Notes: generated by a model from the letters alone, not told the origin. DNA of 15,676 nucleotides from Oscillospiraceae bacterium (GCA_020024215.1 JAHHUC010000052.1:1-15676), one strand, 5' to 3'. Shown: positions 7,554-14,623, counted from the first letter of the stretch. Numbers and translations: made by a program.

Positions 7554-8597
7554 ATGAAAAAACTTATAGCGCTTACATTGGCAACAGTGCTTATTATATT
7601 TGCATACGGATGTGTTAAGGAAAAGCATTTGACCTTAAACGATCTGCCCCCCACAGTTATGGTTGACGGAAAGCTTTATACAGATACCAATACAGAAGCT
7701 CATCCAAAGGAATATAAAGCCGATGGTAAGATTAACACTGAGGTTCCCCAAACCGAAACACCGAAAGAAAACAATCAGTCCAATTTCGGAACAGGATATG
7801 ATTATCACTTCCGAGAGGATGGCAGCTTGGAAATAAATATAGATGGAAGGTGGTATATATTCAAGCCCGAAATTTCAAATGAGGTAATTACGCTTAAAAT
7901 AGTTGACAAGGATCAGGACAACAATTTAATTTTGGCAGGAAAAAAAGCCCATGAGGTATTTTCACTCAACGCAAAGGATGTGAAGATATATTTGGATAAC
8001 AAGGAGGCCGATCCCTCTGTTTTAAATAAGGGAATGGAGGTTGACATAACATATGGAGGATATATTCTGGAGACTTTCCCTTCTATGCTGGATTCTGTAA
8101 GCAAGATAGAAATATCATCAGAACATAATGAAAATAAAGAGTCCTTTAGCTTTGCAGATCTCTATCTAAATGTTTTAAAGGACATATATCAAAAGGATGA
8201 AGGACTTAATGAAGGAGCAAAGTATGTAAGCATAGATTTATCAAAAGCTCCGGGAGATCTGACAGACGGAGAAAAAGAAGCAATTGCATGGCTGTTTTCC
8301 TGCTCAGTAAATAAGTCAGTTCTCACATTAAGCTATAATGAGCTGCTTAAACAGGGTTATCTTTCCAAAATTGATGGTTTTGATAATGCATATGAATGGA
8401 AGGACGGCATATTGCTTTCAATAACCGCTTCCAATCAAGCTGAACCGTTTACATCAAATATTGTATCATTTGATGTAAAAAAGTGGAGATCTCCAAGAGG
8501 AAGTTATATGTTCAATAACTGCACAGCAGTAATTCCCGGCAGTATTCTGGCGTCCATTGAGGTAGAGTATGAGATAGGCTCTGAAGCGATTTCATAA
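7554..8597 (+). CDS. putative two-domain lipoprotein of unknown function
   Basis: This 347-residue protein has a lipoprotein-type signal: a lysine-rich start, a hydrophobic core and a lipobox-like AYGC with Cys20 as the likely lipidated residue. The lipobox is not ideal at -3 and -2. Residues ~31-106 hold a VMVDGKLYTDT...QSNFGTGY segment. Residues ~110-188 form a beta-rich part ending GMEVDITYGGYILETFPSML that resembles small OB-like DUF3221 regions. Residues ~200-347 form a second domain with LYLNVLKDIY, LTDGEKEAIAWLF, VKKWRSPRGSYMFNNCTA and the end GSEAIS. From memory these blocks recur in lipoproteins of gut Firmicutes without a known role. AAGGA eight bases before the ATG is the best of three nearby AAGGA copies (7526-7545). 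I see no enzyme motif. Confidence 0.7.
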   Translation: MKKLIALTLATVLIIFAYGCVKEKHLTLNDLPPTVMVDGKLYTDTNTEAHPKEYKADGKINTEVPQTETPKENNQSNFGTGYDYHFREDGSLEINIDGRWYIFKPEISNEVITLKIVDKDQDNNLILAGKKAHEVFSLNAKDVKIYLDNKEADPSVLNKGMEVDITYGGYILETFPSMLDSVSKIEISSEHNENKESFSFADLYLNVLKDIYQKDEGLNEGAKYVSIDLSKAPGDLTDGEKEAIAWLFSCSVNKSVLTLSYNELLKQGYLSKIDGFDNAYEWKDGILLSITASNQAEPFTSNIVSFDVKKWRSPRGSYMFNNCTAVIPGSILASIEVEYEIGSEAIS

Positions 8598-8668
8598 ATG
8601 CAGTTTTGCAAAGCTTTTATTTGACAGGCTCAAAAATGGTATATGTGCATATTAAGGCACTTCTGTAA

Positions 8669-8696
8669 TTGACAATTTTTCTTTCATAAGTAAAAT
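8669..8696 (+). promoter_or_regulatory. promoter of the small membrane protein gene
   Basis: A perfect TTGACA (8669-8674) is followed after 16 bp by TAAAAT (8691-8696). Transcription should begin near 8703, about 14 nt before the AAGGAG at 8717. This short leader helps place the real translation start close to 8732. Confidence 0.6.
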
Positions 8697-8731
8697 TAAA
8701 TATAGCAAAACCAAGTAAGGAGATGTTTTAA

Positions 8732-9097
8732 ATTCAGCTTTTAGTTATAGCCATAATTTTTATTTTGGGGATGGCACTTACATCTGTTTTAACCATTTGG
8801 CTTTTAATGGCATCTGCATATCTTAAAAAGAAAATCTTCAATATGGATGAAAAAGAGTGGGCAGAATATTTAAAAGGGATTTCGCAGGCAAGAATGATTG
8901 CAGGTCTGATTGTTTTGTTTCTGCTTTCACTTTTTATAGTGAGTACAGGCGCATTCTTTTCCTTTAAGATATTGGGCTTTTCTGAGCCCGGACAGATGGC
9001 GGTTTTGTTTTTAATATTCACCACGCTTTGTGCAGGTATTGACCTTATAAAAAATAAAGATTCTTTTTTTAAGAAAATATCAATGTTCAGAAAATAA
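8732..9097 (+). CDS. small three-helix membrane protein with probable AUU start
   Basis: I do not recognise this protein. As read from the ATT at 8732 it has 121 residues and three hydrophobic helices at about 2-28, 55-78 and 87-106. A charged cytoplasmic-type stretch (LKKKIFNMDEKEWAEYLKG) separates the first two, and the tail is basic. No ATG gives a good start: the ATG at 8771 and the TTG at 8765 have no ribosome binding site and would cut the first helix. The ATT has a perfect AAGGAG (8717-8722) at an ideal nine-base spacing and directly follows an in-frame TAA. An ATG at 8723 abuts the AAGGAG and reaches that TAA after two codons. AUU initiation is rare; infC is the classical case. A promoter at 8669-8696 and a terminator at 9150-9179 make it a single-gene unit. 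Confidence 0.65.
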   Translation: MQLLVIAIIFILGMALTSVLTIWLLMASAYLKKKIFNMDEKEWAEYLKGISQARMIAGLIVLFLLSLFIVSTGAFFSFKILGFSEPGQMAVLFLIFTTLCAGIDLIKNKDSFFKKISMFRK

Positions 9098-9149
9098 AAA
9101 AATCAGCAAAGCAAATTATAAAAGAGGGATAATTGTACCCTGACTGCTC

Positions 9150-9179
9150 AGACTGCAAAAAGTATTGCAGTCTCTTTTT
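9150..9179 (+). terminator. intrinsic terminator after the small membrane protein
   Basis: AGACTGCAA (9150-9158) pairs perfectly over 9 bp with TTGCAGTCT (9165-9173) around a six-base loop. C and five T follow immediately (9174-9179). It lies 53 bp after the stop codon of the preceding gene and ends that unit. Confidence 0.85.
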
Positions 9180-9257
9180 AAATTATTCTCAAAGTGCTTT
9201 TACTAAAGCTGCCACCCTATCTGCTAAGCAACCCCCGAAACTTTAAGTAAATTATAA

Positions 9258-9517
9258 GATAAGCTGCCTGTTCCTTCCGATGAGCAAAATCCGGTTTATT
9301 CCACACTAAAGAAGCTTATGGGAGCTTATTATGAAATTTGTATTTTAAAAGAGATGCCGGAACAACATATCCTGCGTTGCCTGCTCTTTTGGTATCAGCC
9401 AACAAGATCTTGGCTATGGCATTAAAAAATATGGAGTTATTGTCTGATAAAATTTAAAATTACCCTGATAATAACCAAAGATATAAGATAACAGCAAGAA
9501 CGCAGCTTAAAAAATAA
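9258..9517 (+). pseudogene. decayed coding remnant in two reading frames
   Basis: No intact gene exists in 9180-9510, yet two overlapping open stretches look protein-like. One frame is open from 9258 to 9422 and includes SDEQNPVYSTLKKLMGAYYEI. Another is open from 9335 to 9454 and includes GTTYPALPALLVSANKILA and MALKNMELLSDKI; after a single TAA at 9455 it resumes as NYPDNNQRYKITARTQLKK up to a stop at 9515-9517. Joining the first frame to the second around 9335-9350 would give one continuous helical protein segment. This suggests a gene fragment broken by at least one frameshift and one nonsense change. There is no start codon with a ribosome binding site. I do not recognise the family, and chance cannot be excluded. 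Confidence 0.35.
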
Positions 9518-9546
9518 GGACATGACAGAAGTCACGTCCTTATTTT
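9511..9546 (-). terminator. bidirectional intrinsic terminator downstream of the P-type ATPase
   Basis: AAAATAAGGAC (9511-9521) pairs perfectly with GTCCTTATTTT (9536-9546). After one A/C mismatch the stem continues as TGAC/GTCA with an AGAA loop. T-rich flanks exist in both directions, richer on the minus strand. The minus-strand role is to end the ATPase transcript about 90 bp past its stop; the plus-strand role would be to end read-through from the left. Confidence 0.8.
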
Positions 9547-9636
9547 GGCAAATAGCCTTTATTTTGATAAGTGGATGCACAGGTGCAGAAAATAAAAATT
9601 TCTATGCGTTTATCAATATTGCTGTTTATTTGTGAT

Positions 9637-12306
9637 TCACCCAATATTTCCTCGCTGCAGGAGCCGACATCCCAATTTTACTATTTCTGAGAGAATAATT
9701 ACACTGAATGAAACTGCAAATAATTTTACCCACATATATATTCCCAGCGGAACAGTTCCAAAGAACGCTCCTGCAAATTGGATGAAAACCACCTGCATCA
9801 CAAATGTGACACCAACAACACAGAGCATGATTTTATTGCGAAACAGATGCTTAAAGATGCTTTCACTGTGCAGCTCACGGCAGTTGAAAGAGTTGAACAG
9901 CTGGAAGAGAACAAAAAGCGTAAACAGCACTGTTGACTGCTCATTTGCGGCTGCACCCAAAAAATTAAACAGATACTGACATAGGAATACCGCAGAAATA
10001 TAAGTGCCTGTCAGTATGATTCGCAAAAGCATATCCTTTGAAATAATGCTCTCTTCCCGACATGTCGGCTTGCGCTTCATCAAATCCTTGTAGTTTGGTT
10101 CCAATCCCAGAGTAAGTGCCGGAGGACCATCCATGATAATGTTAATCCACAATAGCTCCAAAGCGGTAAAGGGTGCTTTTAGACCAAGCAGAATGGAAAC
10201 AAATACAACCATGACCGAGGCAAGGTTCACCGTCAGCTGAAAGCTGATAAAGCGCTTGAAGTTCTCGTAGATGTTGCGGCCCCATTCCACTGCTTTGACT
10301 ATGGTAGCAAAGGAGTCATCCAAAAGGACAATATCGCCGGCTTCTTTGGATACCTCGGTACCGGAAATGCCCATAGCAATTCCCACATCCGCATTTTTCA
10401 AAGCAGGTGCATCATTGATTCCGTCTCCGGTAACAGCAACCACATTTCCCTTTGCTTTCAAGATTTGTACCACTCGCATTTTAATGCTGGGTGTACTTCG
10501 GGCAATTACACAAATGGAATCCAATTTGCAGCTGAGTTCTTCATCAGTCATTTCAGCCACCTTTTGGGCTTCTACCGCAATTTTATTTTCTTGCAGCAGA
10601 TGCAGCTCATTGGCAATGGCAGTTGCGGTAACAATGTTGTCGCCGGTCAGAATCTTCAATTCAATGCCGGCAGCCTTGCAGGTTTGAATCGCATCATATA
10701 CCTCCTTGCGCAGCGGATCTGCAATCGCCACAAAGCCGTCAAAAACCATTTTGCTTTCCATCTCCCGGTGATTGTGTTCATCTTCATAATCCTGCTGCTT
10801 TAAAAGCACCTTGTGTGCAAAGGCAATGACACGCATGGCCTGCTGCTGCACCGAAATGATATATTCCTCTGCTTCTTTTCTCTTTCTTTCTGAAATAGCG
10901 CACATAGAAAGAATCGCTTCCGGACTTCCCTTAGCAAAAGATACCATCATGCCGTCAATTTTTGCAATTGTGGTCATGTGCTTCAATTCTGAGCTAAACG
11001 GAAAGGTTTGCAAAATCGGGTGACTCCCCCGTTCCTGAAGATAGGATTTTCCGCTTGCTTTGCGTATTTCAGATTGCTCATAGAACCGCAGCATGGCACA
11101 TTCTGTTGGATTTCCGATAAATTGTCCCTCTGCGCCCAGATCCGCCGTAGTATTTATGCAGATATTTTGGATAAAATATGAGCTGGACAATTTAGAGCAA
11201 TCTTTGTGAAATTCTCCGTCATAGAAGGCCTGAACTTTCATTTTATTTTCCGTCAGAGTGCCGGTTTTGTCCGAACAGACTACATTGATGCAGCCAATTG
11301 TTTCGGACGCTATCATCTTTTTTACCAGTGCGTTCTTTTTTGACAATTTAATAATGTTGATGGAGAGGGAGACAGCCACAATGGTGGGCAGCCCTTCGGG
11401 AACAGCTGCAACAATCAGCACTATGCTGGTGACAAAAGCCTCCATGACCTCCTCCAGCACCAACTCAGAATGAAATGCAAAGGAAATCAGCTGAGAGATA
11501 AAAACGATTGCTGCTGCAATTACACCAAGGATTGTAATATGCTTTCCCAGTTTGGCAAGCTTTTCCTGAAGAGGGGTTTGGTTATTTTCTTCACCTGACA
11601 GGCTGTCTGCAATCGCTCCAAACTCTGTGTTTCCACCAACAGCTGTCACAATCATTTTACAAGTGCCGCTTGTGATGTAGGTTCCGCTGTACAGCATATT
11701 GGCCCGTTCTGCCAGCGGCGTTTTTTCATCGGTAAAATCGGCAAGGGCATCCTTCTGTGCAGGAACGCTTTCTCCGGTCAGCATTGATTCATCCGCAGAA
11801 AGTCCGCTGCTTTCCAATAATCTGCCGTCAGAGGGAATCTTGTCACCTGTGTTCAGCAGCAGAATATCCCCCACTACAATCTCTTGCTGGGACAAAATCA
11901 ATGTTTTTCCGTCTCGAACTGCTTTTACAACCATGTTCTCACTGATTTTAGACAGTGCTTCAAAGGCTTTGGCACTTCGGCCTTCCATCACCACGCTGAT
12001 GATGACTGAAAGGGAAATAGCCAGAAAAATCCCCAGACATTCCAGAAAATCTGCTTTTCCCCCACTGAAAGTCCGGAAAATATTCACACCTAATGCAATG
12101 ATGCCTGCCCCAATCAGCATAAGCAGCATAGGCTCTGTTGAAGCTTCCCGGATTCTAGCAAACAGCGATTTTGTTTTCTTTCTTTCAAGAACATTTGCTC
12201 CGTATTTTAGGCGATTTGCTTCCACCTGTGATGATAGAAGGCCTGTGTCATTGTTTGATCCAAGCATTTGTATAAGCTCAGATCTGTCATACATAAAATC
12301 TTTCAT
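9637..12306 (-). CDS. PMCA-type P-type ATPase, predicted Mn2+/Ca2+ exporter
   Basis: This 889-residue P2-type cation pump is complete. In order it shows the N-terminal cation-ATPase domain, TGES (177-180) in the actuator, PEGLP (303-307) in helix M4, the phosphorylated D346 in SDKTGTLTEN, KGSP (460-463) and TGDN (554-557) in the nucleotide region, TGDGIND (627-633), and the C-terminal transport helices. M5 reads FQLTVNLASV, without the second glutamate of SERCA pumps, and M6 has N722-x-x-x-D726 in WINIIMDG. This is a PMCA-like single cation site. The start at 12306 is chosen over an upstream ATG because AGGAGG lies five bases before it and the upstream ATG falls inside the terminator. A yybP-ykoY riboswitch precedes the gene, as for known Mn2+-responsive P-type ATPases, so Mn2+ export is likely and Ca2+ is the alternative. 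Its codon use (ATT/ATC, CGC) differs from the ATA- and AGA-rich genes to the left. Confidence 0.93.
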   Translation of the reverse strand: MKDFMYDRSELIQMLGSNNDTGLLSSQVEANRLKYGANVLERKKTKSLFARIREASTEPMLLMLIGAGIIALGVNIFRTFSGGKADFLECLGIFLAISLSVIISVVMEGRSAKAFEALSKISENMVVKAVRDGKTLILSQQEIVVGDILLLNTGDKIPSDGRLLESSGLSADESMLTGESVPAQKDALADFTDEKTPLAERANMLYSGTYITSGTCKMIVTAVGGNTEFGAIADSLSGEENNQTPLQEKLAKLGKHITILGVIAAAIVFISQLISFAFHSELVLEEVMEAFVTSIVLIVAAVPEGLPTIVAVSLSINIIKLSKKNALVKKMIASETIGCINVVCSDKTGTLTENKMKVQAFYDGEFHKDCSKLSSSYFIQNICINTTADLGAEGQFIGNPTECAMLRFYEQSEIRKASGKSYLQERGSHPILQTFPFSSELKHMTTIAKIDGMMVSFAKGSPEAILSMCAISERKRKEAEEYIISVQQQAMRVIAFAHKVLLKQQDYEDEHNHREMESKMVFDGFVAIADPLRKEVYDAIQTCKAAGIELKILTGDNIVTATAIANELHLLQENKIAVEAQKVAEMTDEELSCKLDSICVIARSTPSIKMRVVQILKAKGNVVAVTGDGINDAPALKNADVGIAMGISGTEVSKEAGDIVLLDDSFATIVKAVEWGRNIYENFKRFISFQLTVNLASVMVVFVSILLGLKAPFTALELLWINIIMDGPPALTLGLEPNYKDLMKRKPTCREESIISKDMLLRIILTGTYISAVFLCQYLFNFLGAAANEQSTVLFTLFVLFQLFNSFNCRELHSESIFKHLFRNKIMLCVVGVTFVMQVVFIQFAGAFFGTVPLGIYMWVKLFAVSFSVIILSEIVKLGCRLLQRGNIG

Positions 12307-12335
12307 TCGCTCCTCCTGAAACATTAAATTCCAAC

Positions 12336-12375
12336 AAAAAGACCCGTGTACAGCAATCAAAGCCGTACACGGGTC
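12336..12375 (-). terminator. riboswitch-controlled intrinsic terminator
   Basis: On the minus strand, GACCCGTGTAC (12375... 12365 complement) and GTACACGGGTC (12351-12341 complement) form a perfect 11-bp, GC-rich stem with a 13-nt loop. Five T follow at 12340-12336. It lies about 30 nt before the ATPase start, between the aptamer and the ribosome binding site. It is the expression platform of the metal riboswitch. Confidence 0.9.
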
Positions 12376-12503
12376 AAAAAAAGAAACCTATGTATGGCAT
12401 TTATTACCATACATGAGTCTCGTTAATTAAGGCAAGCCAGATCGTTTGATCAGTTTGTTGACTTACCACACAATAATTGTGCAAACTACTCCCCCAAGTG
12501 GGT
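12341..12503 (-). promoter_or_regulatory. yybP-ykoY (Mn2+) riboswitch
   Basis: On the minus strand the two conserved halves of the manganese aptamer are visible: GGGGGAGTAG (12495-12486) and ACGAGACTC (about 12423-12415). P1 can form from ACC-c-ACTTGGG (12503-12493) with CTCATGT-at-GGT (12417-12406), with one mismatch and a small internal loop. Between the halves are a hairpin CACAA/TTGTG (12481-12469) and a stem GGTAAG/CTTGCC (12467-12462 with 12436-12431). The latter encloses TCAACA, a GATC/GATC hairpin and CTGG, as in the family's second arm. In this family Mn2+ bridges the two loops, and expression of exporters or P-type ATPases rises. ATGTATGG (12414-12407), which is part of P1, can instead pair with CCATACAT (12397-12390), the strand that can also invade the terminator. 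Confidence 0.87.
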
Positions 12504-12518
12504 ATTTTGTTTTCGATT

Positions 12519-12547
12519 ATTCTAACACATGTACCAACAATTGTCAA
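12519..12547 (-). promoter_or_regulatory. strong promoter of the riboswitch-ATPase transcript
   Basis: A perfect TTGACA (12547-12542) and TAGAAT (12524-12519) are separated by exactly 17 bp on the minus strand. Transcription should start near 12512, about ten bases before P1 of the riboswitch, which fits a full leader of about 205 nt. Confidence 0.85.
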
Positions 12548-12750
12548 TGATACAAAGCTGAATGCCGGAAAATAATTTGCAGGGAATATATAGCTTAGGG
12601 TCAAAACGCAAAAAACTGCGTATATAAAAGGTCAAGGCACAAAATGCCCTGAGCTTAGATTTTGTTGTTGACATCATAAAAACATCAACGGCAAAGCCGC
12701 CGCTAAAAAAGTAGGTGTTTGTGTAATGTACATTTGGCACTGGCAAATAT
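12548..12750. other. intergenic stretch with small hairpins, no gene recognised
   Basis: No convincing gene is present. Read on the minus strand, three short stem-loops follow one another: GGC(TTT)GCC-type around 12689-12699, AGGGCA(TTTTG)TGCCTT at 12650-12634, and ACGCA(GTTTTT)TGCGT at 12621-12606 followed by TTTT. The last could act as a weak minus-strand terminator, ending read-through from the ABC-2 operon before the ATPase promoter. A 90-residue minus-strand frame covers the area but lacks a ribosome binding site and a recognisable domain. Confidence 0.35.
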
Positions 12751-13000
12751 TTAGTTTCCATTCCAAATCCCGTATTCATCTGACAGATATTCATGGGTAA
12801 ATGCTTTTTCCGGATAATATTTTAAATACCAGAGCTTCATGCCATTTCTGCTTTGTAATCGCTCCATCAGTTCAGCCAATCCACATAAAAGAAGCTGCAA
12901 TCATTCAGTTAAGAGATGATTTTATACGCCAGGCCATTTCGTGTAATGTCCTTTCAATCTGTCACATGGTTTGCTGCAAGAAGGTATATTTTCTGCTCAT
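12751..13000 (-). pseudogene. eroded coding remnant downstream of the ABC-2 operon
   Basis: A minus-strand ATG at 13000 has AAGGGG four bases upstream but reaches TGA after 12 residues (MSRKYTFLQQTM). The same frame continues with protein-like pieces between further TGA codons, including QIERTLHEMAWRIKSSLN. A different frame is open from 12900 to a TAA at 12753-12751 and ends ELMERLQSRNGM, KLWYLKYYPEKAFTHEYLS, DEYGIWNGN. Together they look like one gene broken by stops and a frameshift. I do not recognise the family. It could also be chance, but the 3' part has the balanced composition of real protein. Confidence 0.3.
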
Positions 13001-13015
13001 TTTACCCCTTCTTGC
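12976..13015 (-). other. hairpin right after the ABC-2 operon stop codon
   Basis: GCAAGAAGG and CCTTCTTGC form a perfect 9-bp stem (13015-13007 with 12984-12976, minus strand) with a 22-nt loop, starting one base after the last permease gene's stop. The loop and 5' arm contain the AAGGGG and ATG of the small broken frame. No U-tract follows, so it is more likely a 3'-end stabiliser or chance structure than a terminator. Confidence 0.4.
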
Positions 13016-13016
13016 T

Positions 13017-13814
13017 TTAATTGTAGTAGTATTTCAGTGATTTCCTAAAGTACCTTACAGATATACAAACCCATACCACAGTCAGCAAGACTGCTGTCAG
13101 CACAGTAGTACCTTTATTCAGAAATCCAAGAAATTTGCCGTCTGTCAAAACCTGCATTGGGAAATTGTAGATTACTATTGCCGGCACCAAAAAGGTAAAT
13201 GTGGTTTTGAGTGCCAATGGATAGACCGAGTGAGGATTCTTCCCAACCTCCATCAAAGTCCAGAACATTTGGATCAGGCCCTGAATTCTTACAAACCTCA
13301 GTGAAAAGGTTACCATGATAAACAGGATACTGAAAAGCAGCAGCACTGCACAGCATACCAAAAGCAGATATCCCAGTACAGCTTTGATTGTTATGGGGAA
13401 GCCTCCTTTGATCACAGCGTAGATCAGAAATGCGGTTCCGAAAAATACACCTGAAAATAATCCAAAGTTGAACTGCCTCATGGAAATCATAAAGATTGGA
13501 TTGACGGGCTTAATTAACAATGTGTCCAGCTCATAGTTTTTCACCTTGGATGGAATCATAATCAGATTGAAGAAGAAAACTCCTCCAAAGATTGAGTCCA
13601 CAATCCAGACAGTGGCCAGCAAAGCATAGATCTGATATCTGTTCCAGCCTGATATGTTTTCAATGCCGGTATCATATACAAAGTAGTAGAACAGAATATT
13701 GGCTATGTATCCAAAGACAACAGTAAACATATTGATGAAAAAATTAAATCTATACATAGTCTCTCTTCTAAAACAATTCTTCAAAAAGCTGCAATATAAC
13801 TTAAAATACCTCAT
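13017..13814 (-). CDS. ABC-2 family permease (COG3694-like), third gene of export operon
   Basis: This 265-residue integral membrane protein has six or more hydrophobic segments spread through its length. It carries the family features YELDTLLIKPVNPIFM after the second helix and RFVRIQGLIQMFWTLMEVG in the middle. It is one of two permeases of an ABC-2 exporter whose genes are adjacent and in the same direction. The first ATG of the open frame (13907) lies deep inside the preceding permease gene. I prefer the ATG at 13814 because it lies 14 bp after the previous stop, has AAAGGA just upstream, and gives MRYFKLYCSFLK, a typical N-terminus. Homologous trios include one reported as a viologen exporter in cyanobacteria; the substrate here is unknown. 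Confidence 0.85.
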   Translation of the reverse strand: MRYFKLYCSFLKNCFRRETMYRFNFFINMFTVVFGYIANILFYYFVYDTGIENISGWNRYQIYALLATVWIVDSIFGGVFFFNLIMIPSKVKNYELDTLLIKPVNPIFMISMRQFNFGLFSGVFFGTAFLIYAVIKGGFPITIKAVLGYLLLVCCAVLLLFSILFIMVTFSLRFVRIQGLIQMFWTLMEVGKNPHSVYPLALKTTFTFLVPAIVIYNFPMQVLTDGKFLGFLNKGTTVLTAVLLTVVWVCISVRYFRKSLKYYYN

Positions 13815-13828
13815 GATCCTTTTGCCCT

Positions 13829-14623
13829 CTATGATCCGTAACCTGTATATTTTCTGAACGCTTCTTTTTTTAATTTGTATAAGAGTATTCCAAGTGCCAC
13901 ACTCCAAAGTACCTGTATCCCGAGCGCCTTTGCAATTTCAATCCCTTGTATATTTCCCATATAGATATCAATAGGAACAAACAAAATATATTTAAATGGT
14001 AAAAATGAGATTACTGTAAACAGTGGTTTCGGTAAGATTGATAGTGGGAGCAGTCCTCCGGATAAAAATCCTTCTATATTTTCCCAAAAATCCAACAGCC
14101 CGGAGATTTCTTCTATCCATGCAGTAAGAAATCCTAAGATACTTCCAATGATATACTTCAACACAAAGGCCACACATACCGATAGAAAAAAGAACGGTAA
14201 GTGGCTTGCTTTCCAAAAGATATATCTGCGGAAAACCAGACAGAATATCAGATAAGGGATGCTGATATTCAAAAGATAGATCAGCTTTTCTGCCCGGTAC
14301 AGCTTGAAGTTAAGGGAAAAGAATCCTATCGGCTTCAACATCTGATTATGGATACTTCCATCTTCGATCATCGTTGCTATCTTTACCGTATTATCTCTAA
14401 CATTCAGAATGTTAGAGAGTAGAAATGCTATCACATAGTAGGTGATCATCTGCTTATAAGAGTACCCACCGATTATCTCTACCTGTTCCCCATAGATTGC
14501 TTTCCATAACAGTATGTAAAGAACCAGTGGTACGCATCCAAACATGAAATTCAGGCAGACATTACTTCGATAAGCAGTAAATTCGCTCATTTTAATTTTG
14601 AATATTGCTTTTTGCATCCTCAT
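13829..14623 (-). CDS. ABC-2 family permease (COG4587-like), second gene of export operon
   Basis: This 264-residue protein starts with a short amphipathic stretch (KIKMSEFTAYRSN) and has about six transmembrane segments, near 23-42, 62-78, 112-131, 143-168, 195-215 and 232-252. Between helices 2 and 3 it carries IEDGSIHNQMLKPIGFFSLN, matching the cytoplasmic coupling loop of this permease family. Its ATG overlaps the stop of the ATPase gene by four bases (ATGA), so the two are translationally coupled. Its own stop is 14 bp before the next permease. The likely complex is one copy of each permease plus two ATPase subunits. Confidence 0.87.
   Translation of the reverse strand: MRMQKAIFKIKMSEFTAYRSNVCLNFMFGCVPLVLYILLWKAIYGEQVEIIGGYSYKQMITYYVIAFLLSNILNVRDNTVKIATMIEDGSIHNQMLKPIGFFSLNFKLYRAEKLIYLLNISIPYLIFCLVFRRYIFWKASHLPFFFLSVCVAFVLKYIIGSILGFLTAWIEEISGLLDFWENIEGFLSGGLLPLSILPKPLFTVISFLPFKYILFVPIDIYMGNIQGIEIAKALGIQVLWSVALGILLYKLKKEAFRKYTGYGS

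Noticed and set aside
10271..12319. Several long plus-strand open frames opposite the P-type ATPase
   Set aside because: They are shadows of a strongly conserved pump gene, show no protein family features and lack ribosome binding sites.
12307..12360. Upstream ATG at 12360 as the ATPase start
   Set aside because: It lies inside the terminator loop of the riboswitch; the ATG at 12306 has AGGAGG and gives a normal N-terminus.
12522..12794. Minus-strand 90-residue frame (SGGFAVDVFMMSTTKSK region)
   Set aside because: It runs into the ATPase promoter, has no ribosome binding site and no recognisable domain, and its composition is rich in Cys, Phe and Tyr as expected for chance AT-rich frames.
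12905..13000. TGA read as tryptophan, which would join the pieces after the ABC-2 operon
   Set aside because: TGA ends intact genes in this window (the P-type ATPase and the ABC-2 ATPase), so recoding is not credible; decay is simpler.
13815..13907. Upstream ATG at 13907 as start of the last ABC-2 permease
   Set aside because: It would overlap the preceding permease gene by about 79 bases, and the added 31 residues do not look like a permease N-terminus; the ATG at 13814 fits operon spacing.
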